From the NCBI RefSeq assembly GCF_009834915.1, contig NZ_WVHS01000005.1:248001-312000 (forward strand): a DNA stretch of 64,000 bases, in the 5' to 3' direction. Of this stretch, positions 40,328 to 49,651 are shown in pieces; positions within the stretch are counted from its first letter, which is position 1; every line of letters starts with the position of its first letter. Below the pieces are notes generated by a model that was not told where the DNA came from, searched no databases, and was given only the letters and a program-made list of their open reading frames with translations. A program made the position numbers and the translations under genes. Source of the stretch: Hufsiella ginkgonis (GTDB lineage: Bacteria; Bacteroidota; Bacteroidia; Sphingobacteriales; Sphingobacteriaceae).

Positions 40328-41996
40328 ACTCCTCAAATGGTAAAGATAGCGTAAATACCGAACCTGTTCCTTCTTTACTTTCTACGACAATATCACCGCC
40401 CATAAAGTTAGCCAGTTCTTTACAAAATGCCAACCCCAGACCTACACTTCCCTGCTGATTATACTGGCTTTGGATGCGATAGAATTTCCTGAAAATATTC
40501 GTGAGCTCATTTTTAGGGATCCCGATGCCCCGGTCTGTAAAAGTGAACACGATGTTTTTCCGGTCGCGGGCGATGCGGATGTTCAGCTCTTTGCGGTCGG
40601 GAGGCGAATACTTGTAGGCATTGTCGATCAGGTTGTGGAAAACGCTTCCAAGCAGAACGGGATCTGTTTTAAAATATTCTACCTCATCAATCTCGTAATC
40701 TACCAGGAAGGACGGGTACTTCAGTTGAAAGGTATCGATGATATTCTGGGTGAACACCTCGATATTGATCATCTCCTCCTTCACTTTGATCGCTTTATTT
40801 TCGATCTGCGTAAAGGAAAGCAACTTATTCATCAGGTCGTTCAGCTTATCGGCCTCTTCGTCGAGGATCTTGCCATAGTGCAGCCGTTCCCTGTCAGACA
40901 GTTGTTTGGAGCTCCGGATATTGTTGCCCGCGATCTTGATCACGCTTACCGGCGTTTTAAACTCATGGGTAAGGTTATTGATAAAATCATACTGCAGCTT
41001 AAACATCCGGCTATTGATGTTCAGGTTGCGGAAAATGAGGTATGCGATGAACACCAGCACCGCGTAGATCAGCAGGAGCGCCAGGGCGATCGGCCAGAAC
41101 CGGCGATTGATCTCTTCACTCAGGAACACCTTCGAGGTGCTGAAATAGAGCTTGTAGTCGGCAAATGCCCCGGGCAACGGGATGTCGGTAGTGATCAGGT
41201 CAGGATCCGTATCCAGTGACTCGTAAACCAGCGGCCGGATACTGATCTTCTGGTAAAGTTCCGGGTGCGAGTTATGGATCTTCAGCTTAAAGGGATCGAC
41301 AAAAAAGGTAAATACGTCCTGTTCGTACAGCGGCGACCGCGGCGATCGCTTTAGCATCAGGTCCTTAAAGATCTTCAGCTCCTCCCGCCGCGGGTTGCTC
41401 ATGTAAGTGATCCTGTTGGGCGTGATGCTATAAAAGATGCTGAAAAGCTCATCGGGCGTAATGGTTTTGGTAGTATCGTAAGATTCGACAAACCCAAGGA
41501 ACTTCACCGCGATCTTGTTAAACTCATCCGCTGTTTTCAGCGACAGGGTATTCGGCCGTGTATTTTTAAAAAGTACGACCGAGTCCGGCGGAAGGTTTTT
41601 CTTAAACTGGTACACCGCTTTCGGCGCGAACGAAATGTGGTAAACCTGGTACCCGTCCGCTATCGCGTGATTGCTGATCTGCGAGTCATAAAAGATCACC
41701 TTGTTTAAAAACGCATACTTCCTGAAAAGGGTATCCACGTATTTCACAACCGACGCTGAATCCTGGAATCCCTGGTAATAGGAGATCTCGGGAACTTTAT
41801 TCTGGAAGAAGTCGTTGTACGGGCGCACGCTTTCCTCCATTACCTCGATCTTTCTCGACGAAAATTCGTTTTCTACGTGGCGGGTGGTTAATGAATAATC
41901 GATGGACAAAGCTGCCACTAACGAAACGGAGATCAGCACGAGGAAAGCCAGGATAAGGAGAAAATTCTTCCTGTAAAATGGTTTCTGGTCGTTCAT
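40326..41996 (-). CDS. Sensor histidine kinase (RprX-like)
   Basis: 556 residues. Membrane helices at about 11-30 and 300-322 flank a periplasmic sensor domain of about 270 residues without a recognised fold. The kinase core has LTHEFKTPVSVIKIAG (phospho-His), NLIDNAYKYSPP (N box), FTDRGIGIPKNEL (G1) and GSVGLGLAFCKEL (G2). All catalytic motifs are intact. Its ATG follows the S9 peptidase stop by 1 nt. The paired regulator is downstream. Confidence 0.93.
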   Translation of the reverse strand: MNDQKPFYRKNFLLILAFLVLISVSLVAALSIDYSLTTRHVENEFSSRKIEVMEESVRPYNDFFQNKVPEISYYQGFQDSASVVKYVDTLFRKYAFLNKVIFYDSQISNHAIADGYQVYHISFAPKAVYQFKKNLPPDSVVLFKNTRPNTLSLKTADEFNKIAVKFLGFVESYDTTKTITPDELFSIFYSITPNRITYMSNPRREELKIFKDLMLKRSPRSPLYEQDVFTFFVDPFKLKIHNSHPELYQKISIRPLVYESLDTDPDLITTDIPLPGAFADYKLYFSTSKVFLSEEINRRFWPIALALLLIYAVLVFIAYLIFRNLNINSRMFKLQYDFINNLTHEFKTPVSVIKIAGNNIRSSKQLSDRERLHYGKILDEEADKLNDLMNKLLSFTQIENKAIKVKEEMINIEVFTQNIIDTFQLKYPSFLVDYEIDEVEYFKTDPVLLGSVFHNLIDNAYKYSPPDRKELNIRIARDRKNIVFTFTDRGIGIPKNELTNIFRKFYRIQSQYNQQGSVGLGLAFCKELANFMGGDIVVESKEGTGSVFTLSLPFEE

Positions 41997-41997
41997 T

Positions 41998-43887
41998 CTA
42001 CTTTTTGTTCAGGTTGTCGGCAAGAAATTTCTCCAGGCTCCTGTAAAATTCCTGCCTGTTTTCCTGGTTCCTGAAATTGTGTCCTTCGTTCTCCTTCAAA
42101 ATATAGGTAATAGGAACACCTCGTTTTTTAAGTTCTTTTACAAACTGGTTGGTTTCGTTTACGTTTACGCGGGGGTCCTTCGCTCCCTGCGCGATCAGCA
42201 CGGGCGCCTTAAACCTGTCGGTATGGAACACCGGTGATACGGCCCTGAAATAATCTGCGTCCTTCTCCGGGCTGCCCACTTTCTCGTAGATCATCTGCAG
42301 GTACGGTTTAAAATACGGAGGCACCGCCTTTAAATGGGTAAACAGGTTGGTTAACCCCGAATAAGACACCCCGCACTTATAAAGCTCCGGGTGCGAATAG
42401 AGGCCCACCAACGCAGAATAACCGCCAAAACTATTTCCATAGATGGCAATGCGTTTAGGGTCGGCAATCTTTTGGCCGATCAGCCATTTTACGCCATCCG
42501 TCATATCATCCTGGATCCCGGTGCCCCATTTTTTAAAGCCGGCTATCCAGAACTCTTTGCCATAACCGAGCGACCCGCGGCAATTCACCTGGAACACGGC
42601 GTACCCGCGGTTTGCCAGGAACTGCACCTCCGAGTTAAATCCCCAGGAATTGCGGTACTCAGGATTGCTCCTCGGGATCACCACCACCGGCAGATCGGTT
42701 ACTTTCTTTCCTTTTGGCAGGGTGAGGTAACCATTCAGCAGTAAACCGTCGCGGCTTTTAAACGAAATAGGCTTCATCTCGCAAAGCTCGCTTTCTGGCA
42801 GCAGCGCATTTACGTCGCTTAGTTTTAACAGTTTATTGTCTGCCAGCGTGTATAAATAAAAAGCACCCGGCGACCGGTCGGTAAAGGTCCTGATAATGAA
42901 TTTTTTCTCTGCCGCGTCCCGGCCGTTTATCCGCACTTCGGTATTCGGCAGTTGTTTCTCGAGCTGCTGGTACACGTTCTTTACGCTGTCGTCCAGGTAG
43001 TGACGGTGCTTTTTCGAGGTCTCGTAAGTAGCGTACAATACCCGGCGCGTGGTGGTCGAGTAACCGCCTTCTATCACATCTACGTCAGGGTGACTAAAAA
43101 TGATCTTCTCCTCTTTCCCCGTTTTACAGTTGAACTCCACAAGCGCCATCTTGTCGCGGTTTTGGTTAGAAAGCGCATAAATACATGTACGTTCCTTTCC
43201 GCAAAAACCTACAGGGGCAATGGTGGTTTTAAAATTGCTGGTTATCACCGGTTTAAATCCCTGGCCTTCGCTTTCGCGGAAAAGCAGCGTTTCGTTTACC
43301 CCGTCGCTGGAAAGGGCGAGACGGATCTGCCCGTCCTCATCGGCATACCATTCGGTGATATTACCCGGATTTTGCGCAGCCATCTCCAGTTTCCGTTTCG
43401 GGATATTGAGCCGGTACACATCGAAAACAGATGAGTCCCGTTTATTCAGCGCGATAATCAGCTCATTGTTTTTTAACCGGTTAGGATTGATCAGCTTGGC
43501 CTTGAACTTCCCGGGCGGAAGAAGGTCCTGCGGAGCCCCTTTTACCTTATCGACCACGAACAACCGTACGCCTTCATCGTCGGCACGGTCTTTCATGTAC
43601 ACCATTTCGTTGTTGTTGGCCCAGAAATAGGAGGAAATGTTGCGATCCGTTTCGTTGGTGATCCGGTTCACCTGTTTCCCGTCCACCGTTTGTACATACA
43701 GGTTGAGCCGGTTCTTATAAGGCTGCAGGTACGAGATAAAATTTCCATCCGGCGATATCAGGAACGATGTCTTCACGGGGTTAGCAAAAAACGACTCGAA
43801 CGGCAGCATCTTCGCTTCTTCGCCTGTGCAGGCAACACACACACACAATATCAACCAAGCGGAAAGCCTCTTGAATTTTAACAGCAT
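41998..43887 (-). CDS. S9-family prolyl oligopeptidase-like peptidase
   Basis: 629 residues from the ATG at 43887; an ATG at 43905 would add six. The N-terminus (LSAWLILCVCVACTGEE) looks like a lipoprotein signal. A seven-bladed propeller-like region runs to about 380, then an alpha/beta-hydrolase domain: GNSFGGYSAL holds the Ser, DPRVNVNET the Asp and NEGHNFR the His. It should release dipeptides or cut short peptides in the periplasm. Coupled to the kinase gene, which starts 1 nt after its stop. Confidence 0.92.
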   Translation of the reverse strand: MLLKFKRLSAWLILCVCVACTGEEAKMLPFESFFANPVKTSFLISPDGNFISYLQPYKNRLNLYVQTVDGKQVNRITNETDRNISSYFWANNNEMVYMKDRADDEGVRLFVVDKVKGAPQDLLPPGKFKAKLINPNRLKNNELIIALNKRDSSVFDVYRLNIPKRKLEMAAQNPGNITEWYADEDGQIRLALSSDGVNETLLFRESEGQGFKPVITSNFKTTIAPVGFCGKERTCIYALSNQNRDKMALVEFNCKTGKEEKIIFSHPDVDVIEGGYSTTTRRVLYATYETSKKHRHYLDDSVKNVYQQLEKQLPNTEVRINGRDAAEKKFIIRTFTDRSPGAFYLYTLADNKLLKLSDVNALLPESELCEMKPISFKSRDGLLLNGYLTLPKGKKVTDLPVVVIPRSNPEYRNSWGFNSEVQFLANRGYAVFQVNCRGSLGYGKEFWIAGFKKWGTGIQDDMTDGVKWLIGQKIADPKRIAIYGNSFGGYSALVGLYSHPELYKCGVSYSGLTNLFTHLKAVPPYFKPYLQMIYEKVGSPEKDADYFRAVSPVFHTDRFKAPVLIAQGAKDPRVNVNETNQFVKELKKRGVPITYILKENEGHNFRNQENRQEFYRSLEKFLADNLNKK

Positions 43888-44080
43888 AAATATCCTTGGG
43901 TTCAAATTACGTAAATCCCTTCTTTAGGCTATAGAGCATGACGTAACAATTAGAATACAGCTTAAAGTATGATAAAAATATGATTACAAAACACCGCCGT
44001 ACACAAATATTGCCGGTTATTTCGTTACTTTAAGAAAAGTAAAGATCCGGTCATCACATCACCTTTTCAGCTATTGAAGC

Positions 44081-45922
44081 ATGACGAAACTGCAGTTCAA
44101 ATTTAGCCGGCGACCCTTGCGGGCGCTGGTCTTCGCGGTAACAGCGGTACTCGCATCGCTGAACGTACATGCACAAAACACCGATGAAGCCCTGGCTGCG
44201 CAATATTACCAGAACGCTGAATATGATAAGTCAGTAGTACTGTACCGTAAACTATTTAACGACGGGAAGAACCAGGCTTTTTATGATCCTTTTTTCAACG
44301 TCATGCTGAAGCTGAGGCTGTATGATGAGGCAGGTAAAGTCGTTAAAAAACAGATCAAAAATAACCCCGGCAACTACGCTTTCTCCGTGGATTACGGGCG
44401 TTTACTGCGCGAGGGAGGGAATGAGGAAAAGGCCAATCAATGGTTTGATGACCTGATCAGCAACCTGCCAAAAAACGAAGGCGCCATTCGCGACCTGGCC
44501 AACACTTTTTACCGTGCAGACGGGTTCGACTACGCGGTGAAAGCCTTCCTCGCGGGGCGCAAATCGCTGGGCGATAACGATGCTTTCGCTTTTGAGCTGA
44601 TCTCGCTCTACCGTTACCAAAAAAACAAGGTGATGCTCGTAGAGGAATACCTCAATGTGCTCGACAAAAACCCTGACGTACTCCAAACCGCCAAGAATGT
44701 GCTGGGCAACGTGTTCGACAACAACGCTGATTACGAGCTTTTAAAAAGCACCTTGCTTCGCCGGCTGCAGAAAAGCCCTCAAAATGTTGCCTATTCCGAA
44801 TTGCTCACCTGGCAATACCTGCAGCAGAAGGATTTTGATATGGCACTCCGGCAGGCCATCGCGTTAGACAAACGCCTCAAAGAAACCGGCGACCGGATCT
44901 ACGATCTTGCGGCGCTGCTCTTAGCCAACCAAGCCTATCCTACGGCAGCCGATGCACTGCAATACCTCATTGGCAAAGGCACCGAAAATGCCTATTACAT
45001 TCCTGCCAAGGTACAATTGTTAAATACCAAGAACCAGATGCTCACTACCGGCAAATTTACCATGCCCGAGCTGCAGCAGCTGGAAAAAGAATATTTATCG
45101 TTGCTAACGGAGATCGGCCGCTCAGGAAGTACGGCATTTGCCATCCAGCAGTTGGCTAATCTTCAGGCATTTTACATGGGTAAACCCAACGAGGCACAGG
45201 AACTACTCGAAGGCCTGCTCCAAAAACCCGGGTTAACAGCCGCCGTAACCGGCCAGACCAAGCTCGATCTCGGCAACATCTATATTTTAACAGGCGAAGT
45301 GTGGGAGGCGGCTTTAATTTACGGCCAGGTAGAGAAAGATTTTCCGGGCCAGCCCATGGGCCAGGAAGCCAAATTCCGCAATGCGCGGTTGTCGTACTTC
45401 CTGGGCGATTTTAGCTGGTCAAAAGCACAGGTAGATGTATTGAAAAGCTCTACGTCGCAATTAATTGCCAACGATGCGTTAAATCTCGGACTGCTGATCA
45501 CCGAGAATACCGAAACCTCTGCCGATAGCGCTGCCCTGAAAAGCTTCGCACGGGCGGATATGCTGATCTTTAAGAACCAGCTTCCCGCATCGCTGGCGGC
45601 ACTTGACAGCATTAACATCAACTTTCCCAACAATAGCCTGAACGACGATATCCTGATGGCGAAAGCACGGATCTACATCAAGCAGGGAGACCTGCAAAAA
45701 GCCGTTCCCCAACTGGAAGGCATCATGAACAATTATCGCACCGATCTTTGGGCCGACGATGCCATCTTTATGCTCGCCGACCTGTATGAAACCAGGCTGA
45801 ACGATCCCGAAAAAGCAAAAACCTATTTCGAGAAAATCATTACCGAATATCCTTCGAGCCTGTACGTGATCGATGCACGCAAGCGTTTCCGTGCGCTCCG
45901 CGGCGATAAACTCGGCAGCTAA
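44081..45922 (+). CDS. Exported tetratricopeptide-repeat protein
   Basis: 613 residues. The N-terminal signal (ALVFAVTAVLASLNVHAQ) is followed by TPR-like helical pairs across nearly the whole chain, for example AAQYYQNAEYDKSVVLYRKL at the start, LDLGNIYILTGEVWEAALIY in the middle and DDAIFMLADLYETRLNDPEK at the end. Periplasmic or envelope-associated. Function unknown beyond protein binding. 47 nt before the DUF4286 gene. Confidence 0.85.
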   Translation: MTKLQFKFSRRPLRALVFAVTAVLASLNVHAQNTDEALAAQYYQNAEYDKSVVLYRKLFNDGKNQAFYDPFFNVMLKLRLYDEAGKVVKKQIKNNPGNYAFSVDYGRLLREGGNEEKANQWFDDLISNLPKNEGAIRDLANTFYRADGFDYAVKAFLAGRKSLGDNDAFAFELISLYRYQKNKVMLVEEYLNVLDKNPDVLQTAKNVLGNVFDNNADYELLKSTLLRRLQKSPQNVAYSELLTWQYLQQKDFDMALRQAIALDKRLKETGDRIYDLAALLLANQAYPTAADALQYLIGKGTENAYYIPAKVQLLNTKNQMLTTGKFTMPELQQLEKEYLSLLTEIGRSGSTAFAIQQLANLQAFYMGKPNEAQELLEGLLQKPGLTAAVTGQTKLDLGNIYILTGEVWEAALIYGQVEKDFPGQPMGQEAKFRNARLSYFLGDFSWSKAQVDVLKSSTSQLIANDALNLGLLITENTETSADSAALKSFARADMLIFKNQLPASLAALDSININFPNNSLNDDILMAKARIYIKQGDLQKAVPQLEGIMNNYRTDLWADDAIFMLADLYETRLNDPEKAKTYFEKIITEYPSSLYVIDARKRFRALRGDKLGS

Positions 45923-45969
45923 CGGGTACTGATCGCCATTTCTAACGCATTATTCATTATTTTGCGGGC

Positions 45970-46272
45970 ATGTTTTTATTCAACACTACCATCATGGTTG
46001 AAGAGCCGGCGCACGAGGAGTGGCTCAGCTGGGCCCGGGCGTACCTGGTACCCGAAACCATGGATTCCGGTTGCTTTGTTTCCAGCCGGCTGCTACGTGT
46101 AGTCGATAGCCCGAATGAAGGAGTGACCTATTGCCTGCAGTACGTAGCGGATAACCGCGGGAAGATCGATGAGTTCCTCACGCGCCACGACCCGCAAATA
46201 CAACGAACACATATCGCCAATTTCCCAAACAGGTTTGTATCTTTCAGCACTATTATGGAGTATATCGATTAG
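45970..46272 (+). CDS. DUF4286 family protein
   Basis: 100-residue cytoplasmic protein with the DUF4286 pattern: FNTTIMVEEPAHEEWLSWAR, GCFVSSRLLRVV, GVTYCLQYVAD and NRFVSFSTIMEYID. No known activity. Its stop is 1 nt before the rfbC ATG, so translation is probably coupled. Confidence 0.85.
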   Translation: MFLFNTTIMVEEPAHEEWLSWARAYLVPETMDSGCFVSSRLLRVVDSPNEGVTYCLQYVADNRGKIDEFLTRHDPQIQRTHIANFPNRFVSFSTIMEYID

Positions 46273-46273
46273 C

Positions 46274-46822
46274 ATGAATTTTATAGAAACCCCTTTTGAA
46301 GGCCTCGTGGTAATAGAGCCAAAGATCTGGAAAGATGACCGCGGATATTTTTACGAAAGCTACAACCAGGAACGCTTTGAAGCCGCCGGCATCCCGGCAA
46401 ATTTCGTGCAGGATAACCAATCATTTTCCCAAAAAGGCGCCTTGAGAGGGTTACATGCACAAGCGCCGCCTCATGCCCAGGGTAAATTGGTAAGGGTGAT
46501 ACAGGGAAGCGTAAAGGATGTGGTGGTCGATATCCGCAAGAATTCTGCTACCTATGGCAAACACTTTTCGATAACGCTCAGCGCCGAAAACTTTAAGATG
46601 CTGTGGATCCCGCCGGGTTTCATCCATGGCTTTGTAACCCTCGAAGACAATACCATCTTTTCGTATAAAGTGACCTCGTTATACAATAAAAACTCAGAGC
46701 TCGGCGGTCTCTGGAATGATCCCGACCTGGGAATTGATTGGGGCATTAGCAGCAACGAGGTGATCCTGTCTGACAAAGACAAGATCTTACCCCTGCTAAA
46801 AGACCTGCAAAGCCCTTTCTGA
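46274..46822 (+). CDS. rfbC: dTDP-4-dehydrorhamnose 3,5-epimerase
   Basis: Epimerises dTDP-4-keto-6-deoxyglucose on the way to dTDP-L-rhamnose for surface polysaccharide. 182 residues from the ATG at 46274; a longer frame from 46169 runs into the DUF4286 gene. Motifs: FIETPFEGLVVIEPKIW, RGYFYESYNQERF, QDNQSFSQKGALRGLH (catalytic His), KLVRVIQGSVKDVVVDIRK and WIPPGFIHGFVTLEDN. The other rfb genes are not in the window, so this copy is isolated. It ends exactly where the convergent OmpA-like gene ends. Confidence 0.95.
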   Translation: MNFIETPFEGLVVIEPKIWKDDRGYFYESYNQERFEAAGIPANFVQDNQSFSQKGALRGLHAQAPPHAQGKLVRVIQGSVKDVVVDIRKNSATYGKHFSITLSAENFKMLWIPPGFIHGFVTLEDNTIFSYKVTSLYNKNSELGGLWNDPDLGIDWGISSNEVILSDKDKILPLLKDLQSPF

Positions 46823-47659
46823 TTACTTGATCAGGTTATACAGCTCGTCGAGCTTTGGCGAAAGCACGATCTCGATACGGCGGTTATGGCTCCTCGCTTC
46901 CGGCGTACCTGCAGCATCTACCGGCTGATACTGTCCTTTACCTGTTGCGGTTACGCGGCTGTTTTCGAGTTTCTGTTCATCCGTTAAGAAACGTACCACA
47001 GACGTTGCGCGAAGTACGCTCAGGTCCCAATTATCCTTGATCTGGCCGAGGTTTACGATCCGCTGATCGTCCGTATGTCCTTCCACGGAAATATTGATCT
47101 CCGGCTGTGTCTTCAACACGTCGGCGAGGCCTTTCAGCGCCTGCTTGCCTTTATCGTCGATCACGATACTGCCCGAGGCAAATAACAACTTGTCTGTTAA
47201 CGAAACATATACCTTACCGTTCCTGATATCAACTGATAACCCGCTTTGCTGGAAACCAAGCAATGCCTTTTGCAGCTTATCGCGAAGCGCATTGGTCGCC
47301 TCGTCACGTTTACGAAGCACATCTTCAACTTCTTTCAGTCTTGCTTCGCGCTTCTTCAGGTCTTCTGACAGTTTACTGATCTCGGTCGAGCTGTTTGCAC
47401 GCAAGGCAGAATAATTCGAGTTCAGGCCTGCGAGTGACGATTGCAGGTCAATAATCCTTGCATTCAGACGTGCGGTATCTGCCTGCAGCCGCCCGATCTC
47501 TTCCTCAAGGCTCGAGACCTTCACCTTTGCTGCGTCCCATCCCGCGGAAAGCGAGTCCTTCTGCGAAAGCAGCGTTTTATATTTCTTGTTAGAGAGCACT
47601 ACACACGAAGAAAACGACGAAGCTGCCAGGATGGTGGTGATAAATAAAATACGTTTCAT
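46823..47659 (-). CDS. OmpA-family lipoprotein with coiled coil
   Basis: 278 residues. A lipoprotein signal (ILAASSFSSC, Cys19) precedes a long coiled coil (about 30-130), then an OmpA C-terminal domain with peptidoglycan-binding features: LLFASGSIVIDDKG, ISVEGHTDDQRI, NWDLSVLRATSVVRFL, and the final RRIEIVLSPKLDEL. It likely tethers the outer membrane to the wall. Last gene at the 3' end of the long minus-strand cluster, separated from the DUF2461 gene by element G. Confidence 0.92.
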   Translation of the reverse strand: MKRILFITTILAASSFSSCVVLSNKKYKTLLSQKDSLSAGWDAAKVKVSSLEEEIGRLQADTARLNARIIDLQSSLAGLNSNYSALRANSSTEISKLSEDLKKREARLKEVEDVLRKRDEATNALRDKLQKALLGFQQSGLSVDIRNGKVYVSLTDKLLFASGSIVIDDKGKQALKGLADVLKTQPEINISVEGHTDDQRIVNLGQIKDNWDLSVLRATSVVRFLTDEQKLENSRVTATGKGQYQPVDAAGTPEARSHNRRIEIVLSPKLDELYNLIK

Positions 47660-47666
47660 GGTGTTA

Positions 47667-47700
47667 TCGGTTGTGGTTGTCAGTAATCAATTGTCAGTTC
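47667..47700. repeat. Heptad repeat element G, single arm (TCAGT type)
   Basis: Reads TCGGTTG-TGGTTG-TCAGTAA-TCAATTG-TCAGTTC on the plus strand, a one-armed, partly decayed copy. It fills the gap between the OmpA-like and DUF2461 genes and contains the DUF2461 stop codon (47694-47696). Confidence 0.6.
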
Positions 47701-48356
47701 ACCGCATTCCTCAAAAAAACCACCAGCGGGTGTAAAGTTTCGAACATATCGACAACTTGTTCCGCGGCCTGGTCGCCGGTTAACAGGCTATCGGGCAGGT
47801 TGGCGACGGCATTAAAGCTCTTAAGCTTCAGGTAATGGATCATCGGGTGATCGGCCGGATAGCCTTTCGGCATCGTCTTCAGCTGATCTTCGGCCGAAAG
47901 ATCACCGGCCAGCTTTACAAAACGCTCGTTATTAAGTAGTTCCAGCAGGTCTGCACCGTTGTAATCGATCTCCTGGCGGATGGCTTTCAGCTGCTGAGTC
48001 TCAGGTTGCCATGAGCCGGCCGCTATGAATGACTCCCCGGGCTGGATGTGCAGGTAATAACCGGCGCCATCGAAATTCTTGCCCTGCCTGGAAATCCCGA
48101 TGCCGAAATTATTTTTGTAAGGTGTCTTGTTCTTGCTAAAGCGGATATCGCGGTAAATCCGCATCACGCAGCTTTTAGGATCAAGGTCCGCAGGCACGGT
48201 AGCATCGAACAGGGCGATGCCACGGATAACGGATCGGGTAAACTCCAGGACATTTTCACGCGCCTTGTCGTAATCCGCTTTATGATCCTGGAACCAGTCA
48301 CGGTCGTTGTGTTCGGCAATGCCTACCAGGAAAGTAAGGGTAGAAGGAAGTATCAT
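47694..48356 (-). CDS. DUF2461 family protein
   Basis: 220 residues matching DUF2461: FLVGIAEHNDRDWFQDHKAD at the start, then SCVMRIYRDIRFSKNKTPYK, FGIGISRQGKNFDGAGYYL and FIAAGSWQPETQQLKAIR. Cytoplasmic, function unknown. Its ATG overlaps the DUF983 stop by 4 nt (48353-48356). Confidence 0.88.
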   Translation of the reverse strand: MILPSTLTFLVGIAEHNDRDWFQDHKADYDKARENVLEFTRSVIRGIALFDATVPADLDPKSCVMRIYRDIRFSKNKTPYKNNFGIGISRQGKNFDGAGYYLHIQPGESFIAAGSWQPETQQLKAIRQEIDYNGADLLELLNNERFVKLAGDLSAEDQLKTMPKGYPADHPMIHYLKLKSFNAVANLPDSLLTGDQAAEQVVDMFETLHPLVVFLRNAVN

Positions 48357-48748
48357 GGCTTATCAATATCATACCCGGCGTTATAGTGCACCTTCGGCGA
48401 AAGCCAATGAAGAAGTATCACCCGGGAATACCGGAAATTAAAAGGCGCCAATACCACGCAGCCGGTCAGAATGGTAGCGAAATAAAGCCACATATCTTCG
48501 AATTCCAGCCGGTGCGTTAACACATAAGTACCCACACCCACCGTCACCATCTCGGCCACGTTTAACGCATAGCTCACGTACATCGCCGCGTAAAAATAAC
48601 CCGGCTCTATCTCGAATTTTAACCCGCAATGCGGACAATGCTCGTTCATGTGCTGCTTCAGGGAATAGATCTTCCCGTAAAACATCTTTCCCCGCCTGCA
48701 CCTTGGGCATTTGCATTGGGCGATGGCAGAAAGCTTTGAGGTAGGCAT
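48353..48748 (-). CDS. DUF983 zinc-ribbon membrane protein
   Basis: 131 residues. The N-terminal half has two CxxC pairs (CKCPRCRRGKMF and HCPHCGLKF) forming a zinc ribbon; two hydrophobic helices follow (about 52-72 and 85-102). DUF983 proteins often sit beside cytochrome oxidase assembly genes, as here. Role unproven. Confidence 0.85.
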   Translation of the reverse strand: MPTSKLSAIAQCKCPRCRRGKMFYGKIYSLKQHMNEHCPHCGLKFEIEPGYFYAAMYVSYALNVAEMVTVGVGTYVLTHRLEFEDMWLYFATILTGCVVLAPFNFRYSRVILLHWLSPKVHYNAGYDIDKP

Positions 48749-48775
48749 AGGTGTCGACGGTTATTTTTACGGTTC

Positions 48776-49048
48776 TTAATTCAGGTTGATCCGCTCGTCC
48801 TTTATTTCCAGGGCAATGTTGCGACGGCGGTATTTCCTGTACCATACGGTGCCGATAATGCCCACAGCCACATAGGGGGCGGCAAGCAGGTAAAGTATCG
48901 CTTTGTTGAGACCCCTGCCGTCCATATTCCCGTTCTGAACGGAGTTATCTGCTGTTAATGTACACATGGCACACTGCGCCTTTGCTTCCGGCTGACCGGA
49001 AAATAAAACTGAGATAAATACTATGGCAAAAAAGTGTTTGATTTTCAT
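48776..49048 (-). CDS. Small exported membrane protein with CAMC motif
   Basis: 90 residues. Signal peptide (IVFISVLFSGQPEAKA) then QCAMCTLTADNS, one membrane helix (about 52-70) and a basic cytoplasmic end (RKYRRRN). The CxxC directly after the cleavage site could bind metal or form a disulfide. Its place between oxidase-assembly genes suggests a role there, but I know of no characterised homologue. Confidence 0.72.
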   Translation of the reverse strand: MKIKHFFAIVFISVLFSGQPEAKAQCAMCTLTADNSVQNGNMDGRGLNKAILYLLAAPYVAVGIIGTVWYRKYRRRNIALEIKDERINLN

Positions 49049-49055
49049 TTCGACG

Positions 49056-49628
49056 TTAAAAATTATAATAAGGCGATATCATCAGGTACACTACCACCCC
49101 GGTTACCGTTACATACAGCCAGATCGGGAAAGTCCACCTCACCAGCCTCTTGTGGCGTTCCACCTGCATTTGTAAACCGCGGTAAAAACTCAGTAACACT
49201 AACGGTAAAACAACTGCGGCAAGTATGATATGCGTCACGAGAATAACATAATAAATATACCTGAGGTTTCCCGCTTCTGCAACCTCTTCCGGCGAAAGAA
49301 TGCCATCGCTATTCAGGTCGCCATACCGGGTCTCTGGCGCCAGGTAGTGGAACCCGATGTACGATACCAGGAACAATGCCGAAAGCACGAACGTAAGCAG
49401 GTTGATCCGCTTGTGCATGGTGATGTTCCGCCGCCTGATAAAGTATAGCGACAACAACAGGAGCACGCTGCAGGTCCCATTGATAATGGCGTTAAACTTA
49501 GGCAGGAAAAACGTAAAGGAGGGCAACCCGGCCGGGGCAGGGATCACTTTCCTGTTCAATATCACTACCACCAGGAAAACGAAAATGGAAATGGCGGCTA
49601 CAATGCGGAATAAGATCTTATCATTCAT
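49056..49628 (-). CDS. DUF420 membrane protein of the oxidase cluster
   Basis: 190 residues with about five helices: IVAAISIFVFLVVVIL, INGTCSVLLLLSLYFI, LLTFVLSALFLVSYIGFH, YYVILVTHIILAAVVLP, and IWLYVTVTGVVVYLM. This is the DUF420 family, regularly found with heme-copper oxidase genes and including the CtaM oxidase-assembly factor of firmicutes. His residues in membrane helices (VTHIILA) could bind heme or copper. Confidence 0.86.
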   Translation of the reverse strand: MNDKILFRIVAAISIFVFLVVVILNRKVIPAPAGLPSFTFFLPKFNAIINGTCSVLLLLSLYFIRRRNITMHKRINLLTFVLSALFLVSYIGFHYLAPETRYGDLNSDGILSPEEVAEAGNLRYIYYVILVTHIILAAVVLPLVLLSFYRGLQMQVERHKRLVRWTFPIWLYVTVTGVVVYLMISPYYNF

Positions 49629-49651
49629 TTGTTGAGTAACTGGAAGAGTCC

